From Sphingomonas zeae (lineage in GTDB: Bacteria > Pseudomonadota > Alphaproteobacteria > Sphingomonadales > Sphingomonadaceae), in the NCBI RefSeq assembly GCF_014197135.1, contig NZ_JACIFA010000002.1, forward strand, positions 62,001-126,000: 64,000 bases of DNA. Reading direction: 5' to 3'. The notes under the pieces are model-generated. The model made no database searches, was not told the origin of the DNA, and worked only from the letters and a program-made list of their open reading frames with translations. The position numbers were made by a program, and so were the translations under genes. Of the stretch, positions 58,733-64,000 are shown piece by piece; within the stretch, counting starts at the first letter, position 1, and every line of letters begins with the position of its first letter.

Positions 58733-60265
58733 ATGAAGCACGCTCTGTCCGTCACCCGCGACGCGGATTTCTCCGCTTGGTATCAGTCCGTCATCGCCGA
58801 AGGCGATCTGGCCGAGGAATCGGGCGTCCGCGGCTGCATGGTCATCCGCCCCTGGGGCTATGGCATCTGGGAGCGTATCCAGCGGCTGCTCGACGATCGC
58901 ATCAAGGCGACCGGCCACGAGAATTGCTATTTCCCGCTCTTCATCCCGCTTTCCTATTTCGAGAAGGAGGCCGAGCATGTCGACGGCTTCGCCAAGGAAA
59001 TGGCGGTCGTCACCCACCACCGGCTGATCGCCGATGGCAAGGGCGGACTGGTCCCCGATCCCGAGGCGAAGCTGGAAGAGCCTCTGGTCGTGCGCCCGAC
59101 GTCCGAGACGGTGATCGGCACCGCCTTTGCCCGCTGGGTCCAGTCGTGGCGGGACCTGCCGGTGCTCATCAACCAATGGGCGAACGTCGTCCGCTGGGAA
59201 ATGCGCACCCGCATGTTCCTGCGCACCGCAGAATTCCTGTGGCAGGAGGGGCATACCGCCCATGCCACGGTGGACGAGGCGCGCGCCGAGACGCTCCAGA
59301 TGCTGGAGGTCTATCGCAGCTTCGCCGAGGATTGCCTGGCCGTCCATGTCATCGCGGGCGAGAAGCCCGAGAATGAGCGTTTCCCCGGCGCGGTCTCGAC
59401 CTATTCGATCGAAGCGATGATGCAGGACGGCAAGGCGCTCCAGACCGCGACCAGCCATTTCCTGGGCGATAATTTCGCGCGCGCCCAGAATATCCGCTTC
59501 CAGAATGCCGAAGGCGGGCTGGATTATGCGCAAACGACGAGCTGGGGCATGACCACCCGCACGATCGGCGCGATGATCATGGTGCACGGCGACGATGACG
59601 GGATGCGTGTGCCGCCCAAGGTCGCGCCGTGGCAGGTGGTGATCGTGCCGATGCTGCGCGACCAGCCCGAGGACGAGGCGCTGCTCGCCTATTGCCGCGA
59701 CCTGCAAAAGGAACTGGTCGGCCAGTCGGCGCTGGGCGAACCGATCCGTGCGATGGTCGACGCGCGCGCGCAAAAGGCCGCCAACAAGCGCTGGGGCTGG
59801 GTCAAGAAGGGCGCGCCGGTGGTCATCGAGGTCGGCGGCCGCGACATGGCGGGCGGCAACGTTTCCGTGATCCGCCGCGACCGGCTGTACCGCGAAGACG
59901 GCAAGCTCGATTCGGCCGTACAGCCGCGTGGCGATTTCATGAGCGGCGTTGCGGATCTGCTCGTCGATATCCAGGGCGAACTCCACCGCCAGTCGGCCGA
60001 GCGGCTGAAGGCGCAGATCGCGCCGGTGGACGACTGGGCGGGCGTCGAGGCGCATTTCGCGGATGGGCAGAAGAACCCCGGCTGGGTCGATGTCCGCTGG
60101 GCCAAGCCCACGGGTGCCGAACTGGAGCAGGTGGTCGAAAAGCTGAAGGCCCTGAAGCTGACCATCCGTAACGCGCCGATGGGCCAGACGGGCTGCGACG
60201 ATGGCCCCTGCATCTTCACCGGCCGTGAAGCGGTGGAACGCGTGCTGATCGGCCGGGCGTACTAA
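58733..60265 (+). CDS. proS: Proline--tRNA ligase, archaeal/eukaryotic-type (type 3)
   Basis: ProS charges tRNA-Pro. The 510 residues match the archaeal-type form: no insertion (INS) editing domain, class II motif 2 region with VRPTSETVIGTAFARW and WANVVRWEMRTRMFLRTAEFLWQEGHTAH, ATTSHFLGDNFA-like segment, and a C-terminal domain closing with CDDGPCIFTG and a terminal tyrosine (GRAY), a hallmark of this type. The long open frame upstream to 58103 is not coding. Most proteobacteria use the bacterial-type ProS, so this is a notable variant, though known in some lineages. A family 2 repeat follows. Confidence 0.93.
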   Translation: MKHALSVTRDADFSAWYQSVIAEGDLAEESGVRGCMVIRPWGYGIWERIQRLLDDRIKATGHENCYFPLFIPLSYFEKEAEHVDGFAKEMAVVTHHRLIADGKGGLVPDPEAKLEEPLVVRPTSETVIGTAFARWVQSWRDLPVLINQWANVVRWEMRTRMFLRTAEFLWQEGHTAHATVDEARAETLQMLEVYRSFAEDCLAVHVIAGEKPENERFPGAVSTYSIEAMMQDGKALQTATSHFLGDNFARAQNIRFQNAEGGLDYAQTTSWGMTTRTIGAMIMVHGDDDGMRVPPKVAPWQVVIVPMLRDQPEDEALLAYCRDLQKELVGQSALGEPIRAMVDARAQKAANKRWGWVKKGAPVVIEVGGRDMAGGNVSVIRRDRLYREDGKLDSAVQPRGDFMSGVADLLVDIQGELHRQSAERLKAQIAPVDDWAGVEAHFADGQKNPGWVDVRWAKPTGAELEQVVEKLKALKLTIRNAPMGQTGCDDGPCIFTGREAVERVLIGRAY

Positions 60266-60269
60266 ATCA

Positions 60270-60532
60270 CTCCCCCTCCCGCAGGCGGGAGGGGGTTGGG
60301 GGGAGGGCATGGGGTCTCACCGAGACCATCGCCTGCGGCGTGGGGGGGGGGGGGGGGCGGCCCCCCCCCCCCCCGCGGGGGGGGGGGGGGGGGGGGCGGC
60401 GCCGCCCCCCCCCCCCCCCCCCCCGCGGGGGGGGGGGGGGGGGGGGGGGGGGCCCCCCCCCCTGGGGTCTCACCGAGACCATCGCCTGCGGCGTTTCCCT
60501 CCCCCGGCCCCTCCCGCCTGCGGGAGGGGAGA
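60270..60532. repeat. Intergenic palindromic repeat, family 2, enlarged by a G/C tract
   Basis: The outer arms CCCCTCCCGCAGGCGGGAGGGG and CCCTCCCCCGGCCCCTCCC-GCCTGCGGGAGGGG are normal. The core holds a 32-base sequence (starting TGGGGTCTCACCGAGACC) present twice, at 60310-60341 and 60463-60494, around a G/C-only tract. It lies between convergent proS and the reductase gene; no gene is present. Confidence 0.8.
60342..60462. other. 121-bp G/C-only homopolymer tract
   Basis: The sequence is only runs of G and C, alternately up to about 30 bases, joined by GCG or CGGC steps. It is bounded by a perfect 32-base direct duplication. No coding or regulatory reading makes sense. A misassembly or base-calling collapse at a strong hairpin is the likeliest cause. 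Confidence 0.75.
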
Positions 60533-60544
60533 AGAAGAGTGGAC

Positions 60545-61513
60545 TTAACGGCGTACCAACCCCGCCCAAGGCAGATGCGGCCCCGCGGGCACGATCCCGG
60601 CCGGATTCAGCTCCAGATGGCTGGCATAATAATGCGTCTTGATGTGATCGAGATGCACCGTCTCCGCGATCGCGGGGATCGCCAGCATCCGCTCCAGCAA
60701 GTCTTCCAGGGCCGGATAGTCCTGCACCCGCCGGACATTGCATTTGAAGTGCCCGTGATAGACCGCGTCGAAGCGGACAAGTGTGGTGAACAGCCGAATG
60801 TCCGCCTCGGTCATCCGGTCCCCGACCAGCCATTCCCGACCCGTCAGCCGCTCCTCCAGCCGGTCCAGTTCGACGAATAACGGGCCGAACGCTTCGTCAT
60901 AGGCCTTTTGCGTCTTGGCAAAGCCGCATTTGTAGACGCCGTTGTTCACCCGGTCATAGACGGGGGCGTTGACCGCATCGATCTCGGCACGAAGGTCGGC
61001 GGGGTAATAGTCCCCCGCCCGCGCACCCAGCCCGTCGAACGCGGTACCCAACATGCGGATGATCTCGGCTGATTCGTTGCTGACGATCGTCTCGCGTTCC
61101 TTGTCCCACAGGACCGGGACCGTGACCTTGCCGCTATAGCCGGCGCGCGCCCGACCATAGAGCTGCCACAGATATTCCGATCCATGGAGCGGATCGCCCG
61201 TGCCGCCCCGTTCGGTCGCGAAGGTCCAGCCATTTTCACGCATCAGCGGATCGACCACCGACAGGCCGATCATCGACTCCAGCCCTTTCAGCGCCCGGAC
61301 GATCATCGTGCGATGCGCCCAGGGGCAGGCATAGGAGACATAGAGGTGATAGCGCCCCGGCTCGGCGCGGTGGCCGGTCTGGCCATCGGGGCCGGGGCCG
61401 CCATCCGCCGTCACCCAGTCGCGAAAACCGGAATCGGGGCGCTTGAAGCTGCCCTTTTCATCCGACTTGAACAGACCGTCGGCGTGCCAGACGCCGTCCA
61501 CCATATTACCCAT
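60545..61513 (-). CDS. yqjG: Glutathionyl-hydroquinone reductase (YqjG/ECM4 family)
   Basis: This glutathione-transferase-superfamily enzyme reduces glutathionyl-hydroquinones and similar adducts. The 322 residues include YHLYVSYACPWAHRTMIVRALKGL with the catalytic Cys near 63 in YACPWAHR, then FATERGGTGDPLHGSEYLWQLYGRA and the C-terminal helical domain with YKCGFAKTQKAYDEAFGPLF. Length and motifs match. It is convergent with proS and lies 176 bases beyond the rnr stop across a family 1 repeat. Confidence 0.93.
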   Translation of the reverse strand: MGNMVDGVWHADGLFKSDEKGSFKRPDSGFRDWVTADGGPGPDGQTGHRAEPGRYHLYVSYACPWAHRTMIVRALKGLESMIGLSVVDPLMRENGWTFATERGGTGDPLHGSEYLWQLYGRARAGYSGKVTVPVLWDKERETIVSNESAEIIRMLGTAFDGLGARAGDYYPADLRAEIDAVNAPVYDRVNNGVYKCGFAKTQKAYDEAFGPLFVELDRLEERLTGREWLVGDRMTEADIRLFTTLVRFDAVYHGHFKCNVRRVQDYPALEDLLERMLAIPAIAETVHLDHIKTHYYASHLELNPAGIVPAGPHLPWAGLVRR

Positions 61514-61560
61514 GTGTGTCTCCTTTGGGTAAGGGTACGCATGGGGCAGGGGAGCGATCC

Positions 61561-61690
61561 AATCCTCCCCGATACGGGGAGGGGGACCGCCGCGAAGCGG
61601 TGGTGGAGGGGGGCTTCCTCAAAGGGCGGCCTATGTGGCGATCCCCCTCCACCAGCTTCGCTGGTCCACCTCCCCGAGCCGGGGAGGATT
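61561..61690. repeat. Intergenic palindromic repeat, family 1
   Basis: It starts AATCCTCCCCGATACGGGGAGG, contains ACCGCCGCGAAGCGGTGG and CCACCAGCTTCGCTGGTCC, and ends CCTCCCCGAGCCGGGGAGGATT. Its last bases TTA form the stop codon of rnr on the minus strand. Confidence 0.88.
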
Positions 61691-63887
61691 AGCGCCGCTT
61701 GCCGTTGTGGCGGATATTCGCGGGGCGGCCGCGTCGTTTCAGCTCGCGTCGCGGCTCGGGCTTGGCGCCCTTGCCGTCGGGCAGCTCGAAGCGCAGCGCC
61801 CCCGATACCGGGTTCGCCTCGGCCAAACGCAGCGGCAGGCGCTGGCCGAGCTTGTAGATTTCGCGTGTCTTCTCGCCGAACAGCTGCTGCGAGCCCTCGT
61901 CATAGTGGAAATAGTCACCGCCCAGATCGCGGATCGGCATCAGTCCGTCACCGCCCACGCCGTCAACCGTCGCGAAGAAGCCGAAATTCGTCACACCGGT
62001 GATCCGCGTCTCGACCACCTGTCCGACATGCTCGGACAGATAGGCCGCGACATAGCGGTCGATCGTCTCGCGCTCCGCCTCCATCGCGCGGCGCTCATAT
62101 TGGCTGATCGCGGTGCCCAGCCGTTCCATCTCGTCACCCTCGGGCAGCAATCCACCATCGCCCAGCTTGTACGCGCCGACCAGCGCGCGGTGGACGACGA
62201 GGTCGGCATAGCGCCGGATCGGCGAAGTGAAATGCGCATAGGAGCCGAGAGACAGGCCGAAATGCCCCTGATTGACCGGCGCATAATAGGCTTGCGTCTG
62301 CGAACGCAGGATCTGCTCCATCACCTGCGGCTTGAAATCCGCGTCGCCGATCTTGTCGATGATCCGGTTGAAGGTCGCCGGGCGGATCACCTGTCCCATC
62401 GCGAAGGGAATGTCGAAGGTTTCGAGATACTCCTTCAACGCGACCAGCTTGGTGCGGCTGGGCACTTCATGGACGCGGTACATGACCGGGGCCTTCTTCG
62501 CCTCCAGCGCCTTGGCGGCGGCGACATTGGCGGCGATCATGTAATCCTCGATCAGCCGGTGCGCATCCAGCCGCGCGCGCGGCGCGACCGACAGGATGCG
62601 GCCATTCTGGTCGAGCACGACCCGCCGCTCGGGCAGGTCGAGGTCGAGCGGCTGGCGATCGTCGCGCGCCTTGGCTAGCGCGGCCCAGCAGTCCCAGAGC
62701 GGGCGCAATGCCGTCTCGGTCAGCGGATGCGACAATTCGCCGTCGATCGCGGCCTGCGCATCCTCGTAAGCGATATTCGCCGCCAGCCGCACGACCGCGC
62801 GGGTGAAGCGGAAGCCCTTGAGCTTGCCGTCCTTCGTCACCTGGAGATGACAGGCGAGCGCGGCGCGGTCTTCACCCTCCTTCAGCGAACAGACGTCCGC
62901 CGACAGGATTTCAGGCAGCATCGGCACGACCCGATCGGGGAAATAGACCGAATTGCCCCGCCGCCGCGCATCCTTGTCGATCGCCGAGCCGGGGCGAACA
63001 TAGAAGCTGACATCGGCGATCGCGACGATGGCGCGCCAGCCTTCGGGATTGGCGGGGTCATCGTCGGGCGCCGCCCAGACCGCGTCGTCATGGTCGCGCG
63101 CATCGACCGGATCGATCGCGACGATGGGCAGATCGCGCAGATCCTCGCGGTCGTCGCCCAAAGGCTGGCGCGCGACGCGCTCGGCTTCTTCCAGCGTCTC
63201 GGGCTGGAAGCGGTCGGGAATTTCGAACTTGTGGATCGCGATCAGCGAGAAGCTGCGCGGGGCGAAGGGATCGCCCAGCCGCTCGACCACCCGCGCGGTG
63301 ATGCGTGGCGGCCGGCCCGCCTTCTCGGCCAGCACCAGGTCGCCCGCTTCCGCGCCGCCGGTGTCCGACACCATCATCTCGCGCCGGTCCTTCTTGTCGA
63401 CGCTGGTCAGCCAGAAACGCCCCGCTTCCTCGCGCAGCACGCCCAGCACCTGTTCGGAGGCGGGCGCGATGGTCTTCATGACGTGCGCGATCCAGCCGCC
63501 ACCGGCTTCCTCGGTACGCGCCAGCACCCGCTGGCCGATGCCAAGGCTGCCGCGCTTGCGCTCGCGGATGCGCAACCGGGGAATGGGGATGCCGTCCGCT
63601 TCCCAGCGTTCGGGCTGGCCCCAGACATTGCCGCCGTCATCGACATCCACGACGCGCAGCACCGTCACCTTGGGCAGCCCGCCCATCTTGTGAAAGGCGC
63701 GGCCGGGCGCGCTGTCGATCAGCCCTTCATCGGCCATGTCCTTGAGCAGCGCCTTCAGCCCGATCTTCTCCTGCGCCGACAGGCCAAAGGCCCGCGCGAT
63801 CTCGCGCTTGCCAGCGGGCTGGTCCGACTGTTCGATGAAGGCGAGGATTTGCTCACGGGTCGGCAGACCCGGCTGGGGTTTTTTCAT
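61689..63887 (-). CDS. rnr: Ribonuclease R
   Basis: RNase R is a 3'-5' exoribonuclease that degrades structured RNA. The 732 residues include an N-terminal winged-helix segment (LPTREQILAFIEQSDQPAGKREIARAFGL), cold-shock domains, the RNB catalytic core with AIDPVDARDHDDAVW (metal-binding Asps) and YAHFTSPIRRYADLVVHRAL, an S1 domain with GVTNFGFFATVDGVGGDGL, and a basic tail. The stop lies at the edge of a family 1 repeat. It is single and normal in length. Confidence 0.96.
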   Translation of the reverse strand: MKKPQPGLPTREQILAFIEQSDQPAGKREIARAFGLSAQEKIGLKALLKDMADEGLIDSAPGRAFHKMGGLPKVTVLRVVDVDDGGNVWGQPERWEADGIPIPRLRIRERKRGSLGIGQRVLARTEEAGGGWIAHVMKTIAPASEQVLGVLREEAGRFWLTSVDKKDRREMMVSDTGGAEAGDLVLAEKAGRPPRITARVVERLGDPFAPRSFSLIAIHKFEIPDRFQPETLEEAERVARQPLGDDREDLRDLPIVAIDPVDARDHDDAVWAAPDDDPANPEGWRAIVAIADVSFYVRPGSAIDKDARRRGNSVYFPDRVVPMLPEILSADVCSLKEGEDRAALACHLQVTKDGKLKGFRFTRAVVRLAANIAYEDAQAAIDGELSHPLTETALRPLWDCWAALAKARDDRQPLDLDLPERRVVLDQNGRILSVAPRARLDAHRLIEDYMIAANVAAAKALEAKKAPVMYRVHEVPSRTKLVALKEYLETFDIPFAMGQVIRPATFNRIIDKIGDADFKPQVMEQILRSQTQAYYAPVNQGHFGLSLGSYAHFTSPIRRYADLVVHRALVGAYKLGDGGLLPEGDEMERLGTAISQYERRAMEAERETIDRYVAAYLSEHVGQVVETRITGVTNFGFFATVDGVGGDGLMPIRDLGGDYFHYDEGSQQLFGEKTREIYKLGQRLPLRLAEANPVSGALRFELPDGKGAKPEPRRELKRRGRPANIRHNGKRR

Positions 63888-63930
63888 GGCGTTGAGATAG
63901 GGGGTAGGGCGGGCGGCGTCACCCCTTCAA

Positions 63931-64000
63931 TCCTCCCCGGCACGGGGAGGGGGACCAGCCGCAGGCTGGTGGAGGGGGATCGCCGCAAATGACTCGCGTT
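63931..64000. repeat. Intergenic palindromic repeat, family 1, cut by window edge
   Basis: It starts TCCTCCCCGGCACGGGGAGG and has ACCAGCCGCAGGCTGGTGG before the window ends. It lies upstream of rnr. Confidence 0.8.

Noticed and set aside
60296..60880. Glycine- and proline-rich frames over the G/C tract
   Set aside because: They come from homopolymer runs and a duplicated segment, not from a coding sequence.

Overview
The window is about 64 kb of high-GC DNA, roughly two thirds GC by eye, densely packed with genes. It reads as core chromosome of a sphingomonad alphaproteobacterium (Sphingomonas or a close relative). The grounds are the alphaproteobacterial cluster hemW / rdgB-rph / hrcA-grpE, an ATP12-type F1 assembly chaperone, a split glycine decarboxylase (gcvPA/gcvPB), a long CTC-type ribosomal protein bL25, and several small secreted glycine-zipper proteins. 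No tRNA, rRNA, CRISPR array, complete insertion sequence or prophage was seen.

Layout. 0-1.3 kb: the end of a B12 locus (cobT and a DUF1636 gene behind a cobalamin riboswitch). 1.4-10.9 kb: fumC, a UPF0126 membrane protein, three related glycine-zipper proteins, fluoride channel crcB, an RluA-family pseudouridine synthase, a HAD phosphatase, ATP12 and gmk. 11-17.8 kb: gshB, yraN, rsmI, an LpoA-like lipoprotein, cutA, hemW and a CAP-domain lipoprotein. 17.9-25.9 kb: rdgB, rph, then the heat-shock genes hrcA-grpE and dnaK, dnaJ, with a metallopeptidase-like gene and a copper chaperone between. 26-32 kb: a thioredoxin-like protein, purB, an EF-hand protein, rplY, a GumN/TraB protein and a four-gene cassette headed by a small HTH regulator. 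32.2-38 kb: glyQ-glyS and ppdK. 38.3-45.8 kb: a tad/cpa type IVc pilus operon read leftwards, which lacks the cpaF ATPase gene. 45.8-51.8 kb: a hydrolase, an FAD oxidoreductase, rnhA, thrB and ispH. 51.9-56.8 kb: the glycine cleavage operon gcvT-gcvH-gcvPA-gcvPB behind a tandem glycine riboswitch. 57-64 kb: bluB, an EamA transporter, an archaeal-type proS, a glutathionyl-hydroquinone reductase and rnr.

How genes work together. BluB makes dimethylbenzimidazole and CobT activates it, so both steps of lower-ligand supply lie in this window; the visible cobalamin riboswitch precedes the DUF1636-cobT end. The gcv operon degrades glycine and is switched on by glycine. HrcA, GrpE, DnaK and DnaJ form one chaperone and regulator block. 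RsmI, the LpoA-like lipoprotein and YraN form the familiar yraLMN neighbourhood.

Most unusual points: (1) glyS carries an in-frame block of about 700 bp (34.13-34.85 kb) with much lower GC and foreign codon use, as if part of the gene had been replaced by recombination. (2) Two glycine-zipper genes carry the same inverted repeat, RTGAACG-N13-CGTTCAY, 56-60 bp before the start, and the family has a conserved cysteine pair flanking the zipper. (3) Two families of GC-rich palindromic intergenic repeats occupy most convergent gene junctions, and one copy has received a 64-bp element that folds as a perfect three-way junction. (4) cpaF is cleanly absent from the pilus operon. (5) A 121-bp tract of only G and C at 60.34-60.46 kb is flanked by a 32-bp direct duplication and looks like an assembly fault or an extreme palindrome. 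(6) A short stretch at 21.2-21.3 kb resembles the start of a flagellin gene. (7) A tightly overlapping HTH plus small-membrane-protein cassette lies at 31.1-32.0 kb.
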